DNA of 64,000 nt from CAXXOK01 sp963678055 (GCA_963678055.1 OY782679.1:1054001-1118000), one strand, 5' to 3'; positions 17,319 to 25,861 are shown, counted from the stretch's first letter. Notes: generated by a model from the sequence alone, not told the origin. Numbers and translations are program-made.

Positions 17319-18270
17319 AGCAATCATCGGCACTGCGCCGATGGCTGGTCTTTCGGATCGGGTGACCCGCGGGCTGTGCAGCCGCATGGGTGCGGACTAT
17401 ACCTGTACTGAAATGGTCAGCGCAATCGGCTGGATGTACGCAAAGGATGATAATCCTGTGTACCATCACCTGATGTCGCTGGCGCCGGAGGAGAACAACA
17501 CCGCCATTCAGCTGTTTGGCAAGGACCCGCACGTATTGCAGGAGGCCGCAGCGCGGGCAACGCAGTTGCAGCGCTTTGCCAGCATTGATATCAACATGGG
17601 CTGTCCGGCGCGCAAGGTGACATCCTCAGGCGAAGGCAGTGCGTTGATGAAAACCCCGGCGCTTGCAATCAAGCTAATGGAAGCGGTCAAAGCCGCGACC
17701 TATTTGCCGGTTACGGTGAAAATGCGTCTGGGTTACGACGACCAAAGCTTGACCGCGCTGGAGCTTACCCAGGCCGCCCAGGCAATCGGGCTGCAATGGG
17801 TATGCATTCACGGGCGTACGCGGGAGCAGATGTTTTCCGGTACGGCTGACCGCCAGGCGGTGGCTGCTATCAAGCAGCAGGTACGCATTCCCGTGCTCTA
17901 TAATGGCGATGTTTTCTCGGCGGAGGACGCTGTAAGCGCACTGGCGGAAACCGGCTGCGACGGTTTGCTCGTAGGGCGCGGCGCGATGGGCAATCCCTGG
18001 CTGTTTCGCGAAATTAACGATGCTATGCAAGGCAAACCGGTTCGTAAACCCGATGTTGCCGAGCGACTGCAGGTGATGGAAGAACATATCGACCGACTGA
18101 AAGCCTTCAAAGGCGAAAGGCTTGCCTTGCTGCAAATGCGCACCCATATCGGGCATTATATACGCGGTATTCACGGCGCATCGGACATTCGAAAACACCT
18201 GAACACGATTATGACGACCCAGGGGCAGAAAGAACTGCTCCGCGATGTACTAACAAAGGAGAGTCCATGA
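17311..18270 (+). CDS. dus: tRNA dihydrouridine synthase
   Basis: A 319-residue FMN-dependent enzyme that reduces uridine to dihydrouridine in tRNA D-loops using NAD(P)H. The TIM barrel starts with 'GTAPMAGLSDRVTR' (7-20), where family members bind FMN; the catalytic cysteine is C98 in 'NMGCPARKV', and 'CIHGRTREQMFSG' plus 'LVGRGAMGNPWLF' supply FMN phosphate-binding segments. The start is ATG 17311 inside 'ATGACTAA', overlapping the end of the previous gene; its own end overlaps the next gene by ATGA. The tight coupling on both sides suggests one translationally coupled operon. DusB-like by size; the exact position modified is unknown. Confidence 0.92.
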   Translation: MTKAIIGTAPMAGLSDRVTRGLCSRMGADYTCTEMVSAIGWMYAKDDNPVYHHLMSLAPEENNTAIQLFGKDPHVLQEAAARATQLQRFASIDINMGCPARKVTSSGEGSALMKTPALAIKLMEAVKAATYLPVTVKMRLGYDDQSLTALELTQAAQAIGLQWVCIHGRTREQMFSGTADRQAVAAIKQQVRIPVLYNGDVFSAEDAVSALAETGCDGLLVGRGAMGNPWLFREINDAMQGKPVRKPDVAERLQVMEEHIDRLKAFKGERLALLQMRTHIGHYIRGIHGASDIRKHLNTIMTTQGQKELLRDVLTKESP

Positions 18271-19889
18271 AACGCGCAATCCCGGTGATAGTATTATGCT
18301 TCCTTCTATGCCTTACAACGGCGGCCACTGCGTCGCTTGCATCTCTGGAAAACGCGCTCGGCCCCGTGTTCCACGGCAAGGGCGCTGTTAAAACCAGCGT
18401 GAAACTTACGGTCAACACGCTGATGCCGTTTGATGACATTCGGCTGGACCTCATCAATCGCGTGCTCAAGCATACACAGCTGGATCTGTTTGTTGACGAA
18501 ACTCCGGACGATGCCGCTACAGGTTTCAGGCTTACCATGGCCGGAGCCCCGTTGTTTGAAATCACCGAGCGCCATACGGGCGGCGCGTATCTGGTGCAAA
18601 GCTCGCTGCTGCCAAACCGCATGCTGTTTTCCACCAACGCCTCGCCGATGGATACGCTGCTGGTATCCCAAGAGGAAGTCGAGGTAGTGGACGAGAACAG
18701 CAAGGACCCCAATACCTCCGATGTGGAGGAAGCGTTTGACATGCTTTCGGCTGTAGAGGAGCTAAAACCCCTGTACCAGACTCTAACCGACCAAACCGTA
18801 CCCCTGACGGAAGAAAACAAAGTCCGATATAAGATTGAAGATATCGGCACAGGCCGTTTCAGCTATGTCGCCAAGCTGACAACGGAACAATGCCAAGCCC
18901 TGGCACCAGACCTGCGCAAAGTCATCTCTTGCGGGATGGATGCGGAGTACCGGGAAGAGCTTGCTCAGGTTACCTTTGAGCGCAGGTTTACCGTTGCGCT
19001 GTATAAGGATGAGGACGGCAATGATATTTGCCTTTACATACGGGGAACGATTCAATATCCCGATGGCGACCGCCGCTCGCTGAAGTGGCAATGGGCGTTT
19101 ACACCGGACCTTAAAACCCAAACCTTTCTCTACCGTGTGTCACGCAATGAAGGCAGGCGGGATACCCGCAATATTGATGCAATTCTGGAGCAAACCCAAA
19201 GCGCAGATGCCTATACGCTGGCATGTGAAACAACGACTAATCTGCGGCGCGGCGGGCGCAATGAGAAAAGCACCCTGACTATTGATCTGTCCGGCACACC
19301 CGGCAGCGCATCCACCTGCCAGGGCAGCATATCACGCCAAACCGGCGGTACAGACAACAGTAAGGATATGGATAAACGCATTACGGATGTCACCGTGGAC
19401 TGTAGTTTGCAGGCGGGGGAGACGAGTGCGCTGCTGACCGGCGATCTAAGCTATCAGCAGACAATCAACCGGAACGTGATCACCGCACTGGATCTTCATT
19501 TTGAACAGGCGCCGCAGCCCGAACAAGGCGACGACGTGGATTCTGAGGTTGCAGATGCCTATCATATGCCAACGGATGCCCCGGTGCCTGATTTGGATGT
19601 AGAACCTCTGCTGGAGGCGCTGGAACATCGGCAGACAGAGGACATGGAGTACCTGGTCGGCTCGCCGCCGATCGGACTGTACGCGTATGACATTCCGGAT
19701 GAGATCATCAGCGTGAACATGGACAACATTCAAACAAGTGTCCATCAAAGCATGTTCAACGAAGCGGGGCAGCGGTTGGCCGGTAATCTGGTGCTTGCCA
19801 TGCTCAATCTTCCGGCAGAAGATGCGGGATTGTTAGCCGATGGGATGCAGGAGTCGGACTACGCCATATTCCTTGAAATGCTGGATTAG
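18267..19889 (+). CDS. Exported protein of unknown function (540 aa)
   Basis: I do not recognise a known domain. Residues 1-22 are a signal peptide ('AIPVIVLCFLLCLTTAATA'), without a convincing lipobox. The mature part is rich in beta-strand patterns, Thr and acidic residues, and has no further membrane segment, so it is likely released or wall-associated. The ATG overlaps the dus stop as ATGA, implying translational coupling. Two stretches echo the next exported protein: 'GGAYLVQSSLLPNRMLFSTN' near 110-129 resembles 'GALYLQSSLLDDQWYLVSN' there, so the two may be distant paralogues. Confidence 0.6.
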   Translation: MKRAIPVIVLCFLLCLTTAATASLASLENALGPVFHGKGAVKTSVKLTVNTLMPFDDIRLDLINRVLKHTQLDLFVDETPDDAATGFRLTMAGAPLFEITERHTGGAYLVQSSLLPNRMLFSTNASPMDTLLVSQEEVEVVDENSKDPNTSDVEEAFDMLSAVEELKPLYQTLTDQTVPLTEENKVRYKIEDIGTGRFSYVAKLTTEQCQALAPDLRKVISCGMDAEYREELAQVTFERRFTVALYKDEDGNDICLYIRGTIQYPDGDRRSLKWQWAFTPDLKTQTFLYRVSRNEGRRDTRNIDAILEQTQSADAYTLACETTTNLRRGGRNEKSTLTIDLSGTPGSASTCQGSISRQTGGTDNSKDMDKRITDVTVDCSLQAGETSALLTGDLSYQQTINRNVITALDLHFEQAPQPEQGDDVDSEVADAYHMPTDAPVPDLDVEPLLEALEHRQTEDMEYLVGSPPIGLYAYDIPDEIISVNMDNIQTSVHQSMFNEAGQRLAGNLVLAMLNLPAEDAGLLADGMQESDYAIFLEMLD

Positions 19890-19924
19890 TATGCGTAGAT
19901 AGACAAGCGGCGCAAAAAAGGGTA

Positions 19925-20036
19925 GAATTTCCCAAAGAGAGTATGCCATCACCCACTTTGGGATGGCAGGATGAATATAAACCCGGTCAAGTGCAAAACC
20001 GGGAAAGCAGATAGGCGGCTTGCCGCCGGGAGGAAC
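19925..20036 (+). promoter_or_regulatory. Structured leader before the second exported protein
   Basis: The 150-base gap holds several strong pairings: TCCCAAAG (19930-19937) with CTTTGGGA (19956-19963); TGCCATC (19944-19950) with GATGGCA (19962-19968), which shares two bases with the first helix and so competes with it; CCCGGT (19982-19987) with ACCGGG (19998-20003); and GGCGG/CCGCC (20014-20027) directly before the GGGAGG ribosome binding site (20028-20033). I match it to no riboswitch class I know. Whether it senses a ligand is unknown. Confidence 0.45.
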
Positions 20037-20039
20037 AGC

Positions 20040-21614
20040 ATGAAAACAATGGTGAAGCGTATCATAGCCCTTGGGTTGGTACTGCTCCTGTGCGCCGGCA
20101 CGGCAGCTGCGCAAACAGCAGAGGATGTGCATTTAACGGTACTGCAGAAGCTGGCAAAGCAACTGGATTTCGGCAGCGGCTTTGAGGGCACGCTGACCCT
20201 GACAGCCGATGCTGTGGAAGGCCGGGAGAGTGACGCTATCTCCACCATCATGCCCATCGTTATGGATGTTCGCTACATACAGCTGGCGGGCGGCGCAGAG
20301 CAGCCTGCGCAGTCGCGCTTGTCTTTGCTGCTCAACAATGGCGAGTATCAGCAAGGCAATATCGACCTGTCCATGCAGGACGGGGCGCTATATTTGCAAA
20401 GCTCGCTTCTGGATGACCAATGGTATTTGGTCAGCAATGAGATACTACAGCCGCTGCTTACCTCCATCGGAGTGCAGGGCGACATGCAGACCCTTTCCCA
20501 GCTTGAACAGGCGACAGGCCAGCTTCCGGGGTTGTTTTCATTTATCTCCGGCATGACAACGGGCTTGATCAGCGCAAAGTCGGCCACCATGGATGCATCG
20601 CTGCAGGCGATGATGACAGATATTGATTTCTGGCTGGAAGAACATCGCCAAACCATCGACACGGTGGAGCTGGATAACGAGATACCGGCCATGGAGGCGA
20701 CCTATCGCATTCCGCCGGAGGCTGTAAAAGCAAAGCTGAAACAGCTAATTACCGATCTGCTGGGCGATGAAAAACTGCTGACAGCTGTATCGGTTATGCT
20801 CAATGACCAACAGGCGGCGCTGTACCTGGAGCCTGATTTGATTCCTTACTATATGTATGCGGTGGATGGGCTGCCGCTGGAAGGCGACCTGGTTATCAAC
20901 CGTGTGGCAAGCTGGGAAGACGAAATGGACAAAACACAGATTATCATGCCGCTGTATGACAGCGTGACCGGATCGTCCACGTTGACCTATACCCGCTCGC
21001 AGGATGGGGTGGATGTGCCCTTCCATAATGTGTTGGGGCTTGAAAGCGCCGACAGCTATATGGAGCTTAGCTTTGACGACAGCATGCCTGCTGACGAGGA
21101 AACCGTGAACCGTGGCACCATTTTGATGAAGAACAAGCAAGCCGACGGGAGCCCTGCGCCCATCTACTGGGCGGCGTTTACGCTGAGCACGCAATCAAAA
21201 ACCACCAAAGACCTAAACAGCTATGAAACGCAGTATGAAACCATACAGTTTACACTATCGCCTGCACCGATCCCGGACGGTGAAGATGCTTCCGCCTATG
21301 CCGTGATTCCGGAAACGAACATCGCTCTGGATATGAAGCTGGCCACCCGCGCCACCAAAACCTCGCCGACTACGGCGGATATGACGCTGACAATCTCCGG
21401 CAGTGCGATGGCCCAAACGGTTACGCTTTCACTTTCTGGCGCAACCGATGCGAAGTGGACCCCCGTTTCCTTTGCTACGGAAACAGCCACGGACCTGATT
21501 CATATGGCACAGGAAGATTTGCAGTCGCTGCTATCCCGCGTTGTCGTCAAAGGCGGTCTGCTGTTTTTACCCTATATCAACCTGCCGCAGATTACCGATG
21601 CTCCGGGCCAATAG
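20040..21614 (+). CDS. Exported protein of unknown function (524 aa)
   Basis: A 524-residue product with a signal peptide (1-24, 'IIALGLVLLLCAGTAAAQ', cleavage likely after AAA). No known domain was recognised. The body alternates hydrophobic and Thr/Ser residues, as in beta-rich extracellular proteins. The region 'GALYLQSSLLDDQWYLVSN' resembles a segment of the upstream 540-residue protein, and both have similar length and layout. The start is ATG 20040, right behind GGGAGGAA and a hairpin-rich leader; an in-frame ATG at 19971 would run through that hairpin region and has no ribosome binding site. Confidence 0.6.
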   Translation: MKTMVKRIIALGLVLLLCAGTAAAQTAEDVHLTVLQKLAKQLDFGSGFEGTLTLTADAVEGRESDAISTIMPIVMDVRYIQLAGGAEQPAQSRLSLLLNNGEYQQGNIDLSMQDGALYLQSSLLDDQWYLVSNEILQPLLTSIGVQGDMQTLSQLEQATGQLPGLFSFISGMTTGLISAKSATMDASLQAMMTDIDFWLEEHRQTIDTVELDNEIPAMEATYRIPPEAVKAKLKQLITDLLGDEKLLTAVSVMLNDQQAALYLEPDLIPYYMYAVDGLPLEGDLVINRVASWEDEMDKTQIIMPLYDSVTGSSTLTYTRSQDGVDVPFHNVLGLESADSYMELSFDDSMPADEETVNRGTILMKNKQADGSPAPIYWAAFTLSTQSKTTKDLNSYETQYETIQFTLSPAPIPDGEDASAYAVIPETNIALDMKLATRATKTSPTTADMTLTISGSAMAQTVTLSLSGATDAKWTPVSFATETATDLIHMAQEDLQSLLSRVVVKGGLLFLPYINLPQITDAPGQ

Positions 21615-21661
21615 GCCCGCAGAGTGTGGGCGGTAAGTACAAGCAAAGTACAAACTTTATC

Positions 21662-21690
21662 TTGACACCTTGTAAGGTCTACGGTATACT
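21662..21690 (+). promoter_or_regulatory. Sigma-A promoter of the type III glutamine synthetase gene
   Basis: TTGACA (21662-21667), 17-base spacer, TATACT (21685-21690); a near-consensus promoter starting transcription around 21697. Confidence 0.85.
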
Positions 21691-21700
21691 CCGCTATATA

Positions 21701-21755
21701 CAGCAACGGCGCTGAGGATTCTTTTGTGTGTCCATCGGTGTCGTTTTTGTTTATT
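21701..21755 (+). promoter_or_regulatory. Candidate attenuator in the glnN leader
   Basis: Hairpin CAGC-(AACGGC)-GCTG (21701-21714) shares its 3' arm with a competing stem CGGCGCTG (21707-21714) / CGGTGTCG (21736-21743), which includes G-U pairs and is extended inward by GGAT/GTCC. The second stem is followed by TTTTTGTTT, so it looks like an intrinsic terminator and the first hairpin like its antiterminator. The six-base loop has A at position 1 and G at position 4, as in RNA targets of ANTAR antiterminator proteins; that link is inference. Confidence 0.45.
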
Positions 21756-21804
21756 CTCTGCAGCGCAGGCTGCAATCCATCATATCAGGAGGTATCGCTA
21801 CGTG

Positions 21805-23889
21805 ATGAACTCATGCGAACGGTTCGGGGAAAGTGTATTCAATGATGCAGTAATGCAGAAACGTCTCCCCAAAGAAACCTACAAAGCCCTCAAACGTACC
21901 ATCGAGGGGGGGCAATCGCTTGATCCGGAAATCGCGGGCGTTGTTGCCAACGCGATGAAAGACTGGGCCATGGAAATGGGTGCGACCCATTACACGCACT
22001 GGTTCCAGCCGATGACCGGCATTACTGCCGAAAAACACGATTCTTTCATCAAGCCCAAGGGCGACGGCAGCGTCATTATGGAATTCTCAGGCAAAGAGCT
22101 CGTCCAGGGCGAACCGGATGCAAGCTCCTTCCCCAGCGGCGGCATTCGTGCAACGTTCGAAGCTCGCGGCTATACTGCGTGGGACCCCACCAGCTACGCC
22201 TTCATTAAAGATGGCAGCTTGTGCATCCCCACTGCGTTTTGCAGCTACGGCGGCGAAGCGCTGGATAAGAAAACCCCGCTGCTGCGCTCCATGCAGGCCC
22301 TTAACAAGCAGGCGCTGCGCGTGCTGAAATTCTTTGGCAACGAAGATGTGAAGCGCGTATATCCCACAACTGGCCCCGAACAGGAATACTTCCTGATCGA
22401 TAAAGAAGACTTTAAAAAACGTCCTGACCTGATCACCACCGGCCGTACGCTGTTTGGCGCACCGTCCTCCAAAGGTCAGGAACTGGAAGATCACTACTTC
22501 GGCGCGATTCGTACCCGCGTATCCGGCTTCATGAAAGAGCTGAACGAAGAGCTGTGGAAGCTTGGCGTGTACAGCAAGACCGAGCATAACGAAGTGGCTC
22601 CCGCCCAGCACGAAATGGCCCCGGTGTTCACCATTGTAAACGTCGGCGCCGACCACAACCAGCTGGCCATGGAAGTCATGAAGCGCGTTGCCGACAAGCA
22701 CGGCCTGACCTGCCTGCTGCATGAGAAACCCTTTGCGGGCGTCAACGGCTCGGGCAAGCACAACAACTATTCCCTGTCCACCGATACCGGCATGAACCTG
22801 CTGGATCCGGGCGACACCCCCAACGAAAATGCGCAGTTCCTGTTGTTCCTGGCCGCGGTAATCCAGTCAGTGGACAATTATCAAGATCTGCTCCGCGTCT
22901 CCATCGCGTCTGCTGGCAATGACCACCGCTTGGGCGCTAATGAAGCCCCGCCGGCCATCATTTCCATGTTCCTTGGCGATGAGCTGACGGCCGTGATTGA
23001 TTCCATCGTCAGCGAGTGCGCGTACGACTGCCACGAGCGTGAAAGCATGCTGCTGGGCGTGGATGTACTACCGGCCTTCCCCAAAGATAACACCGACCGC
23101 AACCGCACCTCGCCGTTTGCGTTCACAGGCAACAAGTTCGAGTTCCGCAGCCTTGGCTCCTCGCAGTCCATCTCCGGCCCGAACACGAACCTGACCACTG
23201 CCCTTGCCGAAAGCCTTTGCCAGTTTGCAGATGAGCTGGAAAAAGCCGACGATTTCACAACGGCGCTCAACGATCTCATTCGCCGCGTGCTCAGCGAGCA
23301 CAAGCGCATCATCTTCAATGGCAACAACTATGCGCCTGAATGGGTTGAAGAAGCCGAAAAGCGCGGGCTGCTAAACCTTCGCTCCACTGTGGATGCCACC
23401 CCCTACTACATTCATGAGAAAAACATCGCGCTCTTTACCAAGCACGGCATTTTCTCTGAAACGGAAATGCACAGCCGCTATGAAATCCGGCTGGAGAAGT
23501 ACATCAAAGTCATCAACATTGAGGCGATGTGCATGTCCAACATGGCACACACGCTGATTCTCCCGGCGGCGATTACCTACAGCAAGGAAGTTGCCAAAAC
23601 CGCCCTGGCCAAGCAAAGCGTTTCCGATTCCATTTCCGTGGATGCTGAAACCGCACTGCTTTCAAAGCTCGGCGAGCATACCAAGGCGCTGTCCGTCGCG
23701 CTGGATGCACTGGACAAAGCCATTGCCGGTCAGGATGAATCCATCGATGTGCTGGACCAGGCAAAGTATTCTAATCAGACCCTGATCGCCGCCATGAATG
23801 AGGTACGCAGTCACGGCGACGCACTGGAGAGCATCGTAGCCAAGAAATACTGGCCGCTGCCCACCTATCAGGACATCCTGTTCTATTAA
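21805..23889 (+). CDS. glnN: Glutamine synthetase type III
   Basis: ATP-dependent condensation of glutamate and ammonia to glutamine, the entry point for ammonium assimilation. The 694-residue length and motifs mark it as the large GSIII class rather than GSI: 'THWFQPMTGITAEKHDSF' near 62, 'QGEPDASSFPSGG' near 100, 'EHNEVAPAQHEMAP' near 260 and 'GVNGSGKHNNYS' near 312 (glutamate/ATP site). ATG 21805 is used; GTG 21802 sits at better distance (8-9 bases) from GGAGG and is a real alternative. It has its own strong promoter and a candidate attenuator, and is followed by the ammonium channel-P-II fusion gene, making a dedicated nitrogen locus. Confidence 0.97.
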   Translation: MNSCERFGESVFNDAVMQKRLPKETYKALKRTIEGGQSLDPEIAGVVANAMKDWAMEMGATHYTHWFQPMTGITAEKHDSFIKPKGDGSVIMEFSGKELVQGEPDASSFPSGGIRATFEARGYTAWDPTSYAFIKDGSLCIPTAFCSYGGEALDKKTPLLRSMQALNKQALRVLKFFGNEDVKRVYPTTGPEQEYFLIDKEDFKKRPDLITTGRTLFGAPSSKGQELEDHYFGAIRTRVSGFMKELNEELWKLGVYSKTEHNEVAPAQHEMAPVFTIVNVGADHNQLAMEVMKRVADKHGLTCLLHEKPFAGVNGSGKHNNYSLSTDTGMNLLDPGDTPNENAQFLLFLAAVIQSVDNYQDLLRVSIASAGNDHRLGANEAPPAIISMFLGDELTAVIDSIVSECAYDCHERESMLLGVDVLPAFPKDNTDRNRTSPFAFTGNKFEFRSLGSSQSISGPNTNLTTALAESLCQFADELEKADDFTTALNDLIRRVLSEHKRIIFNGNNYAPEWVEEAEKRGLLNLRSTVDATPYYIHEKNIALFTKHGIFSETEMHSRYEIRLEKYIKVINIEAMCMSNMAHTLILPAAITYSKEVAKTALAKQSVSDSISVDAETALLSKLGEHTKALSVALDALDKAIAGQDESIDVLDQAKYSNQTLIAAMNEVRSHGDALESIVAKKYWPLPTYQDILFY

Positions 23890-23892
23890 ACC

Positions 23893-24045
23893 GGCGGATA
23901 CAATCCGCATTGAGCCCACAAGGATGTGACGCTCAACCCTAATCGATAAAAAACAAGCCGTCATGTGTTCGGCCTTGGGCAATGCCCAACCGTCACCGGT
24001 CATCGCTCAAAGACGAGTGCATGATAGGCTTGGTTTTTTATATTG
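23893..24045 (+). promoter_or_regulatory. Structured leader ending in a terminator-like stem before amt
   Basis: Pairings seen: GCGGAT/ATCCGC (23894-23908); TTGAGC...GCTCAA (23910-23936) with inner CACA-AGGA-TGTG; a long closing stem CAAGCC-GTCATGT (23954-23966) with GCATGAT-A-GGCTTG (24019-24032) enclosing hairpin TTGGGC-AAT-GCCCAA (23975-23989) and followed by six T (24034-24039). The last element has the form of an intrinsic terminator with a branched top. It lies between glnN and amt, so it could terminate read-through or control amt in response to nitrogen. Confidence 0.5.
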
Positions 24046-24065
24046 AAAATCAAGGAGGAGAGACA

Positions 24066-25844
24066 ATGCATTTGCTCGTAACAATGGCTACGGATGTAGC
24101 AGCCGAGGTAGCGACTCAGGCGACGAATATCGCATCTCTGGTTTCGGCGGTTGATACTGTATGGGTGCTGTTCGCCACAGCGCTGGTCTTCCTGATGCAG
24201 GCAGGCTTTGCCATGGTAGAGGCAGGCTTCACCCGCGCCAAAAACGCCGGTAACATCATCATGAAGAACCTGATGGATTTCTCCATCGGCGCAGTCGTTT
24301 ACTGGATCATCGGTTACTCGCTGATGTTCGGCCAGAGCAACGGGTTTGTCGGCGCTATCGACCTGTTTGTTGCTAACGCATCTTCATCAGACCCGAACAT
24401 GTTCACTTTCCTGATGTTCCAAACCGTGTTCGCAGCGACGGCAGCCACCATCGTCAGCGGCGCGATGGCAGAACGTACCAAGTTTGTCAGCTATTGTTTA
24501 TACTCACTGATCATTAGTGCCATTGTGTACCCGATCTCCGGCGGCTGGGTTTGGAATGCCGACGGCTGGCTGTTCCAGATGGGTTACATCGACTTTGCAG
24601 GTTCCACGGTTGTGCACATGGTCGGTGGTGTCGCCGGTCTGGTCGGCGCAATCATCCTTGGGCCCCGCATTGGCAAGTACGGCAAAGACAAGAAGCCCCG
24701 CGCCATCCTCGGCCACAGCATTACGCTGGGTGCCCTGGGCGTGTTCCTGCTGTGGTTTGGCTGGTTCGGATTCAACCCCGGTTCCACGCTTTCTGCAACC
24801 GGTGACAACACCACGGCGATTGGTTCCATCTTTATGACCACCAACCTGGCGGCGGCAGCGGCAGCTTGTACCACGATGCTGTTTACCTGGTTCCGTTATA
24901 AGAAGCCTGACGTATCCATGACCCTCAACGGCGCGTTGGCCGGCCTGGTTGCCATCACCGCGGGCTGTGCGTCGGTCAATCCCTTCGGCGCTCTGATGAT
25001 TGGTATCATCGCTGGTTTCGCCGTAGTGTTCGGCGTAGAATTGCTGGACAAAGTCCTCAAGATCGACGATCCGGTTGGCGCGGTTGCTGTTCACGGTATC
25101 TGCGGCGCACTGGGCACACTGTTGGTTGGCTTCTTCGCAACTGACGGCGGCGTGTTCTACGGCGGCGGCTGGAGCCTTCTGGGCGTGCAGGCCACCGGTG
25201 TTGTGGCTATCGCAGCGTGGGTTGCCGTGACCATGACCATCGTATTCCTTTTGATCAAACATACCATCGGCCTGCGCGTGACTGCTGCAGAAGAAATCCG
25301 TGGTTTGGATATCGAAGAGCACGGCCTGGCCAGCGCTTATGCGGACTTCATGCTCCCCATGAGCCGTGGCGAAATCCCTCTGGGTGACGAAGTGGATATC
25401 CCGCAGGAAGCCGCTCCCGTGGAGAAGGCTGTTCCTGTCATGGTTTCCAAGGAAAAGAAAGTTGTCGACGACACTGCGGCCGACGGCAAGAAGATGACCA
25501 ATGTTGTGATCATCACCAAGCAGTCCAAGTTCGAAGCCCTCAAGGCAGCGATGGACGAAATCGGCGTGACCGGCATGACAGTGACCCAGGTTCTGGGCTG
25601 CGGCATGCAGAAGGGTCGTCCGGAATACTACCGTGGCGTCGAAATGGAAACCAATCTCCTGCCCAAGATTCAGGTCGAGCTCGTGGTTTGCAAAATCCCC
25701 GTGCGCACTGTAATCGAAGCGGCGAAGACCGCCCTGTACACCGGCCACATCGGCGATGGCAAGATCTTCGTTTACGACGTAGAGAATGTAATCAAAGTCC
25801 GTACCGGCGAAGAGGGTTACGAAGCCCTGCAGGATGTTGAGTAA
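24066..25844 (+). CDS. amt: Ammonium channel fused to a C-terminal P-II signalling domain
   Basis: A 592-residue fusion. Residues 25-400 are an Amt/Mep/Rh ammonium channel with 11 expected membrane segments; the periplasm-facing Asp ('DFAGSTVVHM') and both pore histidines ('VVHMVGG', 'AVHGICG') are present. A charged linker (about 405-475) leads to residues 477-592, a complete P-II (GlnB/GlnK) domain: 'TGMTVTQVLGCGMQKG' , T-loop 'EYYRGVEMETNLLPK', B-loop 'GHIGDGKIFVYDV' and C-loop 'VRTGEEG'. In free P-II proteins residue 51 of the T-loop is the uridylylated tyrosine; here it is Met. Normally GlnK docks on the channel to plug it; fusion makes the sensor permanently local. ATG 24066 follows AAGGAGGAG. 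Confidence 0.95.
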   Translation: MHLLVTMATDVAAEVATQATNIASLVSAVDTVWVLFATALVFLMQAGFAMVEAGFTRAKNAGNIIMKNLMDFSIGAVVYWIIGYSLMFGQSNGFVGAIDLFVANASSSDPNMFTFLMFQTVFAATAATIVSGAMAERTKFVSYCLYSLIISAIVYPISGGWVWNADGWLFQMGYIDFAGSTVVHMVGGVAGLVGAIILGPRIGKYGKDKKPRAILGHSITLGALGVFLLWFGWFGFNPGSTLSATGDNTTAIGSIFMTTNLAAAAAACTTMLFTWFRYKKPDVSMTLNGALAGLVAITAGCASVNPFGALMIGIIAGFAVVFGVELLDKVLKIDDPVGAVAVHGICGALGTLLVGFFATDGGVFYGGGWSLLGVQATGVVAIAAWVAVTMTIVFLLIKHTIGLRVTAAEEIRGLDIEEHGLASAYADFMLPMSRGEIPLGDEVDIPQEAAPVEKAVPVMVSKEKKVVDDTAADGKKMTNVVIITKQSKFEALKAAMDEIGVTGMTVTQVLGCGMQKGRPEYYRGVEMETNLLPKIQVELVVCKIPVRTVIEAAKTALYTGHIGDGKIFVYDVENVIKVRTGEEGYEALQDVE

Positions 25845-25861
25845 GACTCATTAACACGATA

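Noticed and set aside
19930..19968. An H-type pseudoknot made of the two overlapping helices before the second exported protein
   Set aside because: With 8- and 5-7-bp stems the connecting loops of 6, 7 and 0 bases are too short to cross the helices, so the pairings are better read as alternatives.
19890..20039. A cyclic-di-GMP (GEMM) riboswitch in the same leader, prompted by the diguanylate cyclase elsewhere in the window
   Set aside because: The conserved GEMM core sequences are not present.
24504..25748. A 414-codon open frame antisense to the ammonium channel gene
   Set aside because: Shadow frame; His/Gly-rich product with no motif and no ribosome binding site.
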